Source: Gammaproteobacteria bacterium
Lineage (GTDB): Bacteria; Pseudomonadota; Gammaproteobacteria; S012-40
Direction of reading: 5' to 3'
Length of the DNA: 52,918 bases
NCBI GenBank assembly: GCA_029883265.1
Contig: JAOUJM010000005.1
Coordinates: 1-52,918, forward strand
Of this stretch, positions 1 to 9,457 are shown in pieces. The notes beneath the pieces were generated by a model. It was given only the letters and a program-made list of their open reading frames with translations, did no database searches and was not told the origin of the DNA. A program made the position numbers and the translations under genes. Numbering within the stretch: position 1 is the first letter of the stretch; every line of letters begins with the position of its first letter.

Positions 1-1008
1 GCGTTCACTGTTGCCTCTACCCAAATAGGTCAACGGACCTAACAGTGCACTGGCCTCGTCGATTGGTATATCAAAATTGTGCGCAATATACTTTATGCTG
101 GCGATTATTTTTAGGCTTTCCTTATTAAGTTGATAATCACAACAGTTACGCACCACGTGCTCTGCGTCCGTAATACTAAGACCAGTTTTTTTCGCTAAAC
201 GAATTAGCCGATGTATGCGATCATACCAGGCTTCAGGAATTGCCCCGCCTTCTTCATAATAGTTGCCAGAAGACCAAATGATTTCTCTTTCACTATCATT
301 GTAAGTGGCAAAGCCGTCTAAACCTTGATTATAAAATAAATCAGATTGGCGCTGATCTAGAATTTCTTTTTCATCAAGAGCAGCAAACAATAATTCCTTA
401 AGCTCTGCTCGGGACAAGCCCGTAGTTTCAAGAAATAGTGAAACCGGTATCCATCCTGGCAGTGGAAGATGTTGGCCATAACAAGCAGCAAGCGCTTCGC
501 CTCTTGTCGATTGAGTTATAATGTTTACCGACTCATTAGACAACCCGAGGAACTCACTAGCAATAAAATCATAATTAACCTTTCTAGCAAAGGCTTTATG
601 TAATTGTTCTGGTGCAATGCCTAACGCTTCTAGATAAAGCTGAATGCGCTCATGTTGTAGATTGAAAGGCAAATCTAAATGAAAGTGTGCATTTTTTAGA
701 ACATCATATGCATCTTCTTGAGTACTAGCCTCAATTTTTGACTCTAGTACTTCGTTTACAATATCCAAATATGGCAGCAGATCGAATGTGTTTTCCTTAT
801 TCAATAACAAACTACTGATGATATCTTTTCGCCGCTGTTCGAGACTTGTAGTTGGATCGATTTCGATACCGGCTTTTTTGTCATCTTTTAACTGCAATAA
901 ATCAACTAAATATGCAGCAGGCGAATACACGCTTCGAGCGGAATCACCTTCCCTAAAATCAACATTACCAAATAGTTTCACATATTGAGGAAGATCGATT
1001 TCTGTCAT
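1..1008 (-). CDS. Tc-toxin A-subunit-like protein, N-terminal 336 residues (cut by window edge)
   Basis: The minus frame from the ATG at 1008 stays open for 336 codons to base 1, so only the N-terminus is visible. Near residue 28 it reads SPAAYLVDLLQLK, the hallmark start of the VRP1 (SpvA-like) region of TcA/TcdA-type insecticidal toxin subunits and related neuraminidase-like-domain proteins. It is followed by a helical region with LPYLDIVNEVLE and LDLPFNLQHERIQLYLEALG, also as in those families. TcA proteins form the pentameric cell-binding and injection channel of ABC toxins and are often over 1000 residues, so most of the gene should lie to the left. There is no signal peptide, as usual for TcA. 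Nothing upstream within 1 kb looks co-transcribed. The family call rests on one strong motif plus general character; which toxin partners are present cannot be seen. Confidence 0.72.
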   Translation of the reverse strand, partial: MTEIDLPQYVKLFGNVDFREGDSARSVYSPAAYLVDLLQLKDDKKAGIEIDPTTSLEQRRKDIISSLLLNKENTFDLLPYLDIVNEVLESKIEASTQEDAYDVLKNAHFHLDLPFNLQHERIQLYLEALGIAPEQLHKAFARKVNYDFIASEFLGLSNESVNIITQSTRGEALAACYGQHLPLPGWIPVSLFLETTGLSRAELKELLFAALDEKEILDQRQSDLFYNQGLDGFATYNDSEREIIWSSGNYYEEGGAIPEAWYDRIHRLIRLAKKTGLSITDAEHVVRNCCDYQLNKESLKIIASIKYIAHNFDIPIDEASALLGPLTYLGRGNSER

Positions 1009-2006
1009 TTTTTTGTCCTGTTTGTTAGTTCAGCAAGGAAAACACATTAAATTCTACCAAGACCATTGCGATGGTCACCGTTATCATGAAACTGATTACA
1101 ACACACAGACAAACTGACTCGGTGTTAGAATCATTTGCAATTATCTCTGTTTTGTATTCTAGGTATGTAATGGAAGCAGCCAAGCAAAACAGCGACAAAT
1201 CGCTGATCAATTGCCGGAGCTACCAAGAATAGAAATGAAAAATTTGTTTTAGAGTATCTAGTAAATGATGAGACTAGAGCGCGAGAGATTCTCGAACCAA
1301 TCAATCGGTAGGTTTGATTTCTTTGATCATACAAAGAACATAAGTATACATGGAGTTTATTGTCCATCAATGCAATGAATTCCCTATCATTGACTCTCAT
1401 GGTAACTCAGCGCTACCGTCCTCTATCCCTAATTATTTTTTGCTTAGTCTTATATTGGTTCAGTCCCAACCATAATTGCCAATGGCAACAATATCTTCTG
1501 AAGAACTTAGCAAGATGATGGATCATTCTATACTAGGATTCAACGACAAAAATATAATACTAAAGAGCTAAGAGAAACATTAGCAAATTACGATGCAGGT
1601 CTGTTGAGTATTTATAAAAAGAATTGCTACATATCTAAGAAATTGCTACTGTCCATCTGACCGTTACAGAAAAGCCAACATACAACATGTAATGTTAATA
1701 TTGTTTTGAAGATAGCAGCAACGAGCGTTGCTCATGTAAAAAACATCACCAAATCAGGTTGAGATAGTGAGCGATGGGTGCAACATTAACCTGAGCTAAC
1801 AATCACTCTATCAATTCCCAGAAAAAATTCTACGAGGTGGCTTTCGCCACACTTTAACTTAGAATAAAAAATTATACTTTTTTGTCTTCATTTCGATTTT
1901 CACTGGATAAAATACTCATTGTAAGAATATTTATTAGTGAAGCGAAATCTCTAATTATAAATATGTTATAGAATTATTAAAAGTCAAATACCTAACAAGG
2001 CTTGAT
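1009..2006. other. About 1 kb without an intact gene
   Basis: This AT-rich stretch lies upstream of the TcA-like gene and downstream of the small barrel-like gene on the same strand. Short open frames occur on minus around 1025-1400, but they show no recognisable motif or clear ribosome binding site. The only coding-like trace is the possible DeoC remnant at 1482-1660. A small hairpin (GTGGC-TTTC-GCCAC, near 1836) has no T-tract. The promoter of the TcA-like gene is presumably here, but I could not pick a convincing -35/-10 pair. Confidence 0.5.
1482..1660 (+). pseudogene. Possible remnant of a deoxyribose-phosphate aldolase (DeoC)-like gene
   Basis: From ATG 1482 the plus strand reads MATISSEELSKMMDHSILGF and then hits a stop after about 29 codons. 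A neighbouring frame continues with TKELRETLANYDAGLLSIYK and a KKLLL segment up to TGA 1658-1660. DeoC-type aldolases begin with a similar pattern: a hydrophobic-K-M-I-D-H-S/T-L-L motif, then a helix with E..C..A..Y and a strand before the next motif. The match therefore suggests the first 55-60 residues of a DeoC homologue broken by a frameshift, with the rest deleted. The alignment is from memory and short, so chance similarity is possible. Confidence 0.3.
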
Positions 2007-2621
2007 TCATTGCACAGGACGCCAATAAAAAGTCGCCAAAATATTTACACTGAAATTTAGAAACTTGTATTTGGACTGATTCGTTTGTATGTAATATATT
2101 TGAGCTCCTGCGCCTAGGCCGACTCTCTTCGATATCATCCACTCTTTTTCTGCACTCGCATTAATGCCATAGCCTTTTCCTTTTAAGTCACCAAAGGGAT
2201 CTGACCATTCATGCGCAAAATACACCTTGCTTGGACCTGCAGAAATGAACAAGTTAAAGTCCCAAGGTGAATAATAGGTCAAACCTAAAGCATAAGGCAG
2301 GTCTAAATTGATATAACCATACTCATTCACATTTAGCTTAAGTAAACTACCAAACTCTGTTAATGATACAGAGAATTTATTATCCCTGGCCCAACCCACC
2401 GCATGATTTTTGGTGCCTAGCGCATATCCTGAATCTTGAATAGTTGACATTTCTCGCGCCACACCCGAGCCCGGGCCAAGACTTAATTTCAAATATAACC
2501 CATCACGTGCTTGTGCTTGTGAGCTTGAAAATAAAATAAGGAATACAGGTAAAAGTATTTTCAAATAAACAAGTGCTTGACTAAAACTAAGTGGAGAGAG
2601 TGTTTGCTTAGTATGATTCAT
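2007..2621 (-). CDS. Small exported outer-membrane-like protein, function unknown
   Basis: About 204 residues from the ATG at 2621. I prefer this start over the upstream ATG at 2639 because a GGA lies at usable distance before it. A hydrophobic segment ending in SSSQAQA gives a probable signal peptidase I site, and the mature protein starts near RDGLYLKLSLGPG. It is rich in alternating aromatic and polar strands (for example GLTYYSPWDFNLFISAGPS, VGLGAGAQIYYIQ) and ends in a strand near the C-terminus (LATFYWRPVQ). That is typical of small OmpA/OmpW-like beta-barrels, though no family motif is certain. It stands alone, with large gene-free regions on both sides. Confidence 0.55.
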   Translation of the reverse strand: MNHTKQTLSPLSFSQALVYLKILLPVFLILFSSSQAQARDGLYLKLSLGPGSGVAREMSTIQDSGYALGTKNHAVGWARDNKFSVSLTEFGSLLKLNVNEYGYINLDLPYALGLTYYSPWDFNLFISAGPSKVYFAHEWSDPFGDLKGKGYGINASAEKEWMISKRVGLGAGAQIYYIQTNQSKYKFLNFSVNILATFYWRPVQ

Positions 2622-2639
2622 TGTGTGAGTTCCGTGCAT

Positions 2640-3459
2640 TTTTATGCATTGAATGAGAGAAATATGTTATTCAGGACTCACAATACAGACTAGACAAACC
2701 AGCAAGCGCTTCTTCACCATTCAATTTACAAACCTAAACATATTATTATTGAATGACTCAGTTTGATCGCGAGTGGTGATTCTTATGGAGAAGCTACTCA
2801 ATTTTCTGTGTGGCCACAAGTCCGCGGGCATTTTTTGTCCCCACAAATATTATTTAATATTTTGACGTGCCAATTGCCGACATTCAACCTGTAATTCCCA
2901 CAACTGCTATACCATTTTGGGTCAGACCCGCGAGGGATTTATTTAGTCTGTTCGATTTCGTTATTTAATGGGTGAATGTGACAATTTCTAATTTGCTGAT
3001 AAAGAAAACGAAATTAGAGTTAAAAGAAAAGCTTTCTGTTTTGCTTTTTTAACATCGACAGAGAGCTGTTCTTCGCCTAACATCGTTTTAAAACCAATAG
3101 AACTCCTTTAGATTCACACGCAAACATTACTTTTTCTAAACTTGGCGTACAATAACATCGTTTTCAACTTGCTCTCGCTTTGGCGATGAGCGTTTCTGTT
3201 ACACCACATATTTTTCCCTACAAAAAATATTTTCCAGATTATATTTGGCTAATAAAACCTGCCGCTATCATCTGTTGAGGCGATTCAGCTTTTACTATTT
3301 CTTTAATAGTTTGCTTTGCTAACGAATTGATTTCCCTGGTACCACACTTGCTTTAAATTTTTCCATGTTTAACTCTGACTTAATTGTTTTAAAGCCGGAA
3401 TTTTTAAGGTTGAATCAATTGGATTCATTGGTCAAAACCAAGAGAAAAGGAATTGTTTT
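2640..3459. other. About 820 bp without a recognisable gene
   Basis: No open frame with a plausible start and ribosome binding site was found on either strand. The stretch holds a short palindrome GGGTCAGACCC near 2930, a sequence seen elsewhere in repetitive extragenic elements but present here as one copy. Its right end must carry the promoter of the redox operon, which has the candidate inverted repeat listed separately. Confidence 0.5.
3411..3427. promoter_or_regulatory. Inverted repeat upstream of the redox operon, candidate operator
   Basis: TGAATC-AATTG-GATTCA is a perfect 6-bp inverted repeat with a 5-bp spacer ending about 32 bases before the ATG at 3460. Its position would suit a repressor or activator site near the transcription start. 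No regulator is identified. Confidence 0.3.
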
Positions 3460-4494
3460 ATGTTATTAACTTCAAGAAGCAGAACCCCTGTTCAGATAGT
3501 GTTAGCAATTGCTGCACTCTTATTTTGCAGCAGTAGTTTTGCCGCCAAAGGCCCGAGCAAAGAGGACATCGAAAAGTTTACGCGTCCCGCCGAGATTCCC
3601 CAACCTAGTGACAATAAAATGAACCCTGCTCGTATTGCTTTAGGTAAAAGTCTATTTTTTGATCCTCGTTTGTCTTCATCTAATTTCATTAGTTGTGCGA
3701 CCTGTCATAACCCAGCGTTGGGTTGGTCCGACGCATTAAAGACGGCCACTGGCCACGGCATGAGAACCTTGGGACGCTCCACACCCACCATCCTCAACAC
3801 CGCCTACCAGCGCTTTCAATTCTGGGATGGAAGGGTACGAACGCTGGAAGAGCAAGCGCTCGGTCCAATCGTCGCTGGCGGTGAAATGGCGCAAAATCTT
3901 GACGATCTTTTAATAGAGCTGAAGGAAATACCTGGTTATGTTGAAATGTTTGAAAAAGCCTATCCAGGCGAAGGCATTAAGGGTGAAACCATTGCCAAAG
4001 CAATTGCGAGCTTTGAACGCACCGTGGTATCAAGTGAATCTGATTTCGATCGTTGGCTAAAGGGCAATAAAAAAGCCATGTCTAAATCAGCAATTAATGG
4101 TTTTGAAGTTTTCAAAGGCAAAGCAAATTGCACGGCCTGTCACGATGGCTTTAATTTTTCTGACAACGGATTTCATAATATTGGTTTGAAAGGAAACACT
4201 GATGAAGGCCGTTTTGCCATAAAACCCATTAAAGTATTAAAGGGTGCATTCAAAACACCTACGCTACGTGATGTCGCGCTAACGGCTCCTTATATGCACA
4301 ACGGTGAATTCTTCACCTTGGAAGAAGTGATTGAACACTATAACAAAGGCGGTAAGAAGGTTGAGGGTTTATCACCGAATATGAAGCCATTGAAACTAAG
4401 TAAAAACGAAAAGAAAGATTTGATCGAATTTCTCAAATCGCTCACAGGAAAACCTGTGAAAATAACCGTCCCCCATCTACCCGTTGTCAACTAA
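3460..4494 (+). CDS. Di-heme cytochrome c peroxidase (CcpA/MauG family)
   Basis: A 344-residue exported protein with a signal peptide ending SSSFAA near residue 29. Two c-type heme sites are visible, CATCH at 79-83 and CTACH at 224-228, giving the two-domain layout of bacterial di-heme peroxidases. Family motifs follow: LGKSLFFDPRLS before heme 1, GRSTPTILNTAYQ and FQFWDGR between the domains, and KTPTLRDVALTAPYMHNGEF containing likely axial or active-site residues of the second domain. The family reduces H2O2 using electrons from cytochrome c or cupredoxins in the periplasm; MauG-like members instead oxidise protein substrates. AAAGGA precedes the ATG. It is first in a three-gene operon with its likely electron partners. 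Peroxidase versus MauG-type activity cannot be settled by eye. Confidence 0.9.
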   Translation: MLLTSRSRTPVQIVLAIAALLFCSSSFAAKGPSKEDIEKFTRPAEIPQPSDNKMNPARIALGKSLFFDPRLSSSNFISCATCHNPALGWSDALKTATGHGMRTLGRSTPTILNTAYQRFQFWDGRVRTLEEQALGPIVAGGEMAQNLDDLLIELKEIPGYVEMFEKAYPGEGIKGETIAKAIASFERTVVSSESDFDRWLKGNKKAMSKSAINGFEVFKGKANCTACHDGFNFSDNGFHNIGLKGNTDEGRFAIKPIKVLKGAFKTPTLRDVALTAPYMHNGEFFTLEEVIEHYNKGGKKVEGLSPNMKPLKLSKNEKKDLIEFLKSLTGKPVKITVPHLPVVN

Positions 4495-4513
4495 TGCGAT
4501 TAAGGAGCTAAGC

Positions 4514-4855
4514 ATGCCAGCTAAATTTTTATATATATTTTTTGTCCCATTGCTTGCACTTTGTTTTTCGAGTACAAGTTTAGCTGCTGACCTTACCGTT
4601 GGCCAAAAAGATAAATCATTTGTTATGAATGGTAAAAAAATAGAATCACTGACAATCAAGAAAGGTGACAAAATTAATTTTAGAAATGAAGATCCCTTTT
4701 TTCATAATATATTTTCATTGTCAGCGCTAAAAACGTTTGACCTAGGCTCCTACCCCGCCGGTCAATCGAAAGCAGTCACTTTTGAAAAAGCCGGTACTGC
4801 GGAAATCGAATGTGCGATTCATCCTCAAATGTTTCTTGAAGTGACAATTAAATGA
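4514..4855 (+). CDS. Periplasmic cupredoxin (blue copper protein)
   Basis: 113 residues from the ATG at 4514, chosen because TAAGGAGC sits just upstream; an in-frame start 30 bases earlier would overlap the peroxidase gene. A signal peptide ends at SSTSLAA (about residue 25). The mature 88 residues have the plastocyanin/azurin pattern: KKGDKINFRNEDPFFHN carries the first copper ligand His64, and ECAIHPQM gives Cys100, His103 and Met106, a complete type-1 copper site. It probably shuttles electrons between the neighbouring cytochromes and peroxidase, though the direction is inferred. Its last codons overlap the next start (ATGATG within AAATGATG), so translation is probably coupled. Confidence 0.9.
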   Translation: MPAKFLYIFFVPLLALCFSSTSLAADLTVGQKDKSFVMNGKKIESLTIKKGDKINFRNEDPFFHNIFSLSALKTFDLGSYPAGQSKAVTFEKAGTAEIECAIHPQMFLEVTIK

Positions 4856-5502
4856 TGCGTGTATTGTTGAGTTTATTATTACTATTGATGACGGCAATGT
4901 TATGCAGCCCACTCATGGCCGCAGATTCAGCCCGCGATGTTCGCTCAGCAAAATCAAAACCTGTGATTCGTGGTGGAATTGTGTTTCGTACTTATTGTTC
5001 TTTTTGTCATGGGCAGGATGGCAAAGGCAATACCAAAGCCGCAAAACTCTATGATCGTAAGAAATTAATGATCAAATCAGGCGACACCGCCTATTACGAA
5101 AAAATCACTCGCGAAGGTGGAGAAGCCATCGGTAAATCCAAATTCATGCCACCTTGGCGTGATGAGCTTTCTGAAGAGCAAATCAAGGATGTGGTCGCTT
5201 ATTTGGGTGTGCTTAATGATCAAATTGAGCGCGGGCGCGCCGTTTTCCTCACTAATTGCATTTTATGTCACGGTGTTACGGGAAACGGCAAAGGTCGCGC
5301 ATCAGTGCTTTATGATCCGCCACCAGCAAATCTAATCAAAAGTGATAAGAATGAAGAGTATATGCGCAGTATTATCACAATGGGCGGTAAAGCCATGGGA
5401 CGCTCAGAAGTGATGCCTATATGGGGCGAACAAATCACCGCAGAAGAAATTGAAGACGTACTTCAGTTTGTACGTAAAGTGATTGTTGAGAACCCTCGCT
5501 AA
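4852..5502 (+). CDS. Tandem di-heme cytochrome c
   Basis: 216 residues with a hydrophobic signal peptide ending near SPLMAA (residue 24). Two homologous class I cytochrome c domains are fused. The first has CSFCH at 49-53 with likely axial Met99 in FMPPW; the second has CILCH at 136-140 with Met188 in VMPIW. Both carry the G.G......L-D motif, consistent with duplication of a roughly 90-residue domain. It overlaps the cupredoxin stop by 4 bases and ends a three-gene redox operon, so it is the probable electron donor or acceptor for the cupredoxin and peroxidase. Confidence 0.9.
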   Translation: MMRVLLSLLLLLMTAMLCSPLMAADSARDVRSAKSKPVIRGGIVFRTYCSFCHGQDGKGNTKAAKLYDRKKLMIKSGDTAYYEKITREGGEAIGKSKFMPPWRDELSEEQIKDVVAYLGVLNDQIERGRAVFLTNCILCHGVTGNGKGRASVLYDPPPANLIKSDKNEEYMRSIITMGGKAMGRSEVMPIWGEQITAEEIEDVLQFVRKVIVENPR

Positions 5503-5515
5503 CAAATAAATGGGA

Positions 5516-5553
5516 TTCATGAGTCGTCGATCAAAAAAGAGGCGACTCATGAA
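5516..5553. terminator. Strong hairpin between convergent genes
   Basis: TTCATGAGTCG and CGACTCATGAA form a perfect 11-bp stem with a 16-base loop, placed between the plus redox operon and the end of the minus histidine kinase. There is no T-run directly after either arm, so a classical Rho-independent terminator is not proven. A bidirectional terminator or RNA 3-prime-end stabiliser fits the position. Confidence 0.5.
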
Positions 5554-5592
5554 CATGAAACCCTCATCGTTCAATTATTTCTAGTTAATCGA

Positions 5593-8500
5593 TTAAGCTG
5601 CGTTAGTTTCACTTTTCGTTTTCAGTAAATCACAAGGCATCCAAAGTGTGACTTGAGTACCTTGATTCACTTCACTTTCAATTTCTATTCCGCCTTGATG
5701 TTGCTCCATAATTTGTTTAACCGTTGGCATACCTAAGCCAACGCCAAAACCTTTGGTTGAAAACAGAGGTTCAAATATTTTTGACGAGATTTCTTTGGCA
5801 ATACCACTGCCGGTATCAGTTATAATAATTTCTAAGCGTTTTAATTTTTCATTCAACTTTGTACTTATTTGAAGTTTTGCAGGGCGTGTTGGCTTGTTCT
5901 GTTGGGTATCGTCTGTCATCGACTGTATGGCGTTATCCACGACATTGATAATCGCTCGTCGTAGACGATCGGTATCCATGTTTTGGCTGTAGTCAGGCAG
6001 AGTAAAGTTTTTATCCACTTGCACTTTGGCAGGTATCATTTGCTCATCAATCAAGGTCGAGAGCCAACGATCTACCTTAACCGGATGATGATGAAGTTCT
6101 GCAATACGTGTAAAATCGAGTAATTCATCAATGATATGATCACAACGACTAATATTACGATCAATTCGATTGTATGCGGATAAGAGCTTTTCATCGGCCT
6201 TATCTGCCAGGCGTTTTTTAATTAAATAAATTGAAGGTCGCATTGCACCTAGGGGATTGCGCAATTCATGGGACACCGTTGCTGTTAGCTGCCCTAAGGT
6301 TGCTAGGCGTTCTTTCCGAACCAATTCATCTTGCGCATTACGTAATGCTTGTGTACGGGCATCCACTAAATCTTCGAGATTTTCTCGATAACTTTCTAGT
6401 TCTTTCTCTACATTTTTACGCTCAGTTACATCATCAACCATAAGCAATAAACTCGAATCCTGAAACTGATTAAATGGAACTAAAATGCAATCATACACCG
6501 CATGTTTTCCGAAAGTTGTGGTTAGTTCAAATTCACCTCTTTTTTTCTCACCGGTATTGACTGCTTCCCTCGCTAATTCCAGCAATCCAGCTTCTTTCCA
6601 GGATTGAATTCGAAGATAATTTTGTTGTAATAGCTGCTCCCTAGTTGCGCCAATAATATTGGCTAAAGCTTGATTGGCAGCAATACAGTCACCGTTTTCT
6701 TTATAGATGGAAATACCAATGGGTGAGGTATTTACAATTTGTTCATTTAAAGCCATGGCTGATTGTAAATCTGCCTCTGCTTTCTTTCTTAGTGAAATAT
6801 CCATCGCATAACCGATCATTCCAATCGCATGACCTGCTGCGTCAAATTGCATAGACAACGATACAAGACCAATGAATTGCTCTCGGTTCTTACGTACCAT
6901 TTGAAGTTCGATTTCAAGCTCACCATCCTGCTGTAATTTTACGATCACATCTTCTTGTATTTTCTGTTGATCATCTTCTAAGTACACGATGGAAATATTT
7001 CGCCCAATTGCTTCATCACAAAGATAACCAAAAATTCGTTCTGCCCCCTTATTCCAGCTAGTAATATTTCCATTCAAGTCAGTTGAAATAACTGAATCAT
7101 GAATTTGATCAATAATGGTTGCTTGTTTAACTAATATTTGTTCATTTCGTTTACGCTCACTTATATCCGTAATGAATCCAGACATCAGCGTTGCTTGTCC
7201 CTGCTCATCTCGTTCGGCATGACCACGGGTATGGACCCACAAATATTCCCCGCACTTTTTTCGCAAGCGCATTTCAGTGCTATATGGTTCATTGTTATTC
7301 AAATGAGCCATCATTGCCTGTTCAACCATAGGTTTATCATCAGGATGAATTAAATCAATAAATGTATCTACATGATATTTCAAATCACCCGGTTTATAGT
7401 CTAATAGGGCTAGCCAACGCGGGGAAAAATAGTCTTCACCCGTGACAATATTCCATTCCCATAAACCATCATTTGTTCCCTGCTCTGCACGTCGATATCG
7501 AGCTTCACTCTCTCGCAGCTCTTTTTCCGCCTGCATGCGTTTGCTTACATCCAATCCTACTGCTAACAAACTCACTAGTTTTCCTTGATGATCTACAATA
7601 GGCTGATCATTCCATTCAATATCTCGTTCTTCGCCACTTCGTGTCACAATTGAATTGATATTTCCCAGGGTGGAAACGTGATGCGTGGCTTGCTGAAATA
7701 ACTCGCGAATCTGTTGCCTATCTCGTTCAGGCAAAAATGTTTCAAACCATTCTTTACCCTTGATTTCATCGAGTCGATAGCCACTAATAGTTTCAAAATA
7801 TGGATTAACATATTCAACATAACCTTGTGGATTGAGCACCAAAACAATCACAGGGGCGGTATTTACTAGACTGGTGGCAAAATCTCGCTCTTGTTGTAAT
7901 TCATTATTCAAAATAACCCGTTGCAGATTAATTTGGTTGTATCGAAGGGCAAGCAATCCCAATTCATCCAACGAGAGTGCTGGTATTGACTCATCAAATG
8001 CGCCCTGATGGAAAAAATCATCAGAGGTAAAACGATGCAGGGGATGTAAACCTTGTTTCAAACTTCGCCACGCCATCCAGGTACCACCTAGAGCCAGTAA
8101 GATCAAAGAAAACCAGATGCCGAATGTTTCAAACTGGAAATAACCTGTGCGGTTATAGTAATAACCAATAATTAAACTATCAATCAATACCGGTGATACG
8201 ATGCCTAACATCATCAGCTTTATCCACAGGGGGATGGCATTTGTAATAATTCCGCGTGGTCCGAGATAACGTCCTAATTGATCGGCAAAGTAGAAAAATA
8301 AAGGGAAAGATGTTAATAAAACCACAGGAATCAAACCAAATTGGTGGTAAAGTTGCTCTTGTAAGGTGTAATCACTATATCCCATATTTTGCAGCGATTT
8401 GTCGGCAGCTAAGGCACCACCGATTGAATACACACTAACTATAAAAACGATGATTGGCAAAGAGCGTGAGAATACACGTTCGGCTCTAACAGCCGCTTCT

Positions 8501-8766
8501 TCTTTTGGTATTTCAGTTAGATATTTAATATAACGGAAAATAGGTGCGACCGTTAACAACGCCACACTTACTACAGCCAACACATACAAACCGCCTAAAT
8601 TCAAAAATACTGCGTAGAATTCTGGCATTGGGTAGAAACCCAAAAACGCCATTAACGACCCACCAATAAATGGTGGCAATAAAAATGCTATTAACACGAC
8701 ACCATACATGGTTCTGATCATTTGACGATCAGTTAACTCAGAATGATTTTGGCCAATTCTCAACAT
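5593..8766 (-). CDS. Membrane sensor histidine kinase with four PAS domains
   Basis: About 1057 residues from the ATG at 8766, preceded by GAAGGA; an upstream TTG would add five residues. The N-terminal ~230 residues contain about six hydrophobic segments. A linker with LDELGLLALRYNQINLQR resembles a HAMP-like connector. Four PAS units follow at roughly 300-410, 425-545, 550-670 and 680-790, ending in phrases such as DVSKRMQAEKEL and DISERKRNEQ. The dimerisation/phosphoacceptor motif is SHELRNPLGAMR (about 860). The ATP domain has VVDNAIQSM (N box), DTGSGI (G1) and GVGLGMP (G2). It has no receiver domain, so it needs a separate response regulator; the divergent genes at 9458 and 10184 are candidates. 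The signal is unknown. Confidence 0.9.
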   Translation of the reverse strand: MLRIGQNHSELTDRQMIRTMYGVVLIAFLLPPFIGGSLMAFLGFYPMPEFYAVFLNLGGLYVLAVVSVALLTVAPIFRYIKYLTEIPKEEAAVRAERVFSRSLPIIVFIVSVYSIGGALAADKSLQNMGYSDYTLQEQLYHQFGLIPVVLLTSFPLFFYFADQLGRYLGPRGIITNAIPLWIKLMMLGIVSPVLIDSLIIGYYYNRTGYFQFETFGIWFSLILLALGGTWMAWRSLKQGLHPLHRFTSDDFFHQGAFDESIPALSLDELGLLALRYNQINLQRVILNNELQQERDFATSLVNTAPVIVLVLNPQGYVEYVNPYFETISGYRLDEIKGKEWFETFLPERDRQQIRELFQQATHHVSTLGNINSIVTRSGEERDIEWNDQPIVDHQGKLVSLLAVGLDVSKRMQAEKELRESEARYRRAEQGTNDGLWEWNIVTGEDYFSPRWLALLDYKPGDLKYHVDTFIDLIHPDDKPMVEQAMMAHLNNNEPYSTEMRLRKKCGEYLWVHTRGHAERDEQGQATLMSGFITDISERKRNEQILVKQATIIDQIHDSVISTDLNGNITSWNKGAERIFGYLCDEAIGRNISIVYLEDDQQKIQEDVIVKLQQDGELEIELQMVRKNREQFIGLVSLSMQFDAAGHAIGMIGYAMDISLRKKAEADLQSAMALNEQIVNTSPIGISIYKENGDCIAANQALANIIGATREQLLQQNYLRIQSWKEAGLLELAREAVNTGEKKRGEFELTTTFGKHAVYDCILVPFNQFQDSSLLLMVDDVTERKNVEKELESYRENLEDLVDARTQALRNAQDELVRKERLATLGQLTATVSHELRNPLGAMRPSIYLIKKRLADKADEKLLSAYNRIDRNISRCDHIIDELLDFTRIAELHHHPVKVDRWLSTLIDEQMIPAKVQVDKNFTLPDYSQNMDTDRLRRAIINVVDNAIQSMTDDTQQNKPTRPAKLQISTKLNEKLKRLEIIITDTGSGIAKEISSKIFEPLFSTKGFGVGLGMPTVKQIMEQHQGGIEIESEVNQGTQVTLWMPCDLLKTKSETNAA

Positions 8767-9457
8767 TTGGTCATCCTTCAATAAAAGACATTCCCTAACT
8801 AATTATCATTGTCTAATCGCTGTTTCAAATCCGTTGCCAAGCACTACGCATACTAGTTACCCCTAAAAGCTTCTAGTCTTTATTCGTGTCATATTCTCAG
8901 ATGTGCTATCTCAAATACACAGTGCCATGGGTTTAGGCACGATCAACTTCACTCTAACTTCTTATCACGCAGATAAAGATTGTTTCGTGTTTATAGACTA
9001 TTTCTGTAACATCCGCTAGAAAGAGCGGACAGAAACTATCACTTTCACAGACCGTCCGCGCTCGCAACATTGTTTACATTTATTCCATTAATTCATTTTT
9101 GTTACTGAACTACAACAGGTTCAGCGATCAATGAAAAACAATCAAATACAAATTTTTCCCTTACCAATCTGTTAATAATTATCAACCAAATTCAGTTATT
9201 TAATTGTTTTTTACATTTCCCACTTTATCTCAGTTCAAAAATAAACGATGCTATATTGGTATGAGGCACTAGATTGAGCTTAACTTACCGGATCATTCAT
9301 TGGAAATTCTTGTAGGTTATTTACTACAACCAATAATAACTGGAACTATAAGGCCTACTCAAATGTCAATCGATACTGTTTTGGCCCTTTACCCATAACG
9401 AAACATAATATTACAGACATATTTTTGGTCTTTGGTAAATAAACCCGTGAGGAACAC
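8767..9457. other. Divergent intergenic region between kinase and response regulator
   Basis: About 690 AT-rich bases with no gene seen. It must carry promoters for both the minus kinase and the plus two-gene signalling operon. A short imperfect inverted repeat (GCGGAC at 9025-9030 and GTCCGC at 9054-9059) is the only notable structure. I could not assign a promoter with confidence. Confidence 0.45.

Noticed and set aside
1025..1400. Short overlapping open frames on minus upstream of the TcA-like gene
   Set aside because: No ribosome binding site, no motif, and they overlap each other; they look like chance frames in AT-rich DNA.
2923..2940. GGGTCAGACCC palindrome as a REP element
   Set aside because: Only a single copy in the window and no neighbouring transposase.
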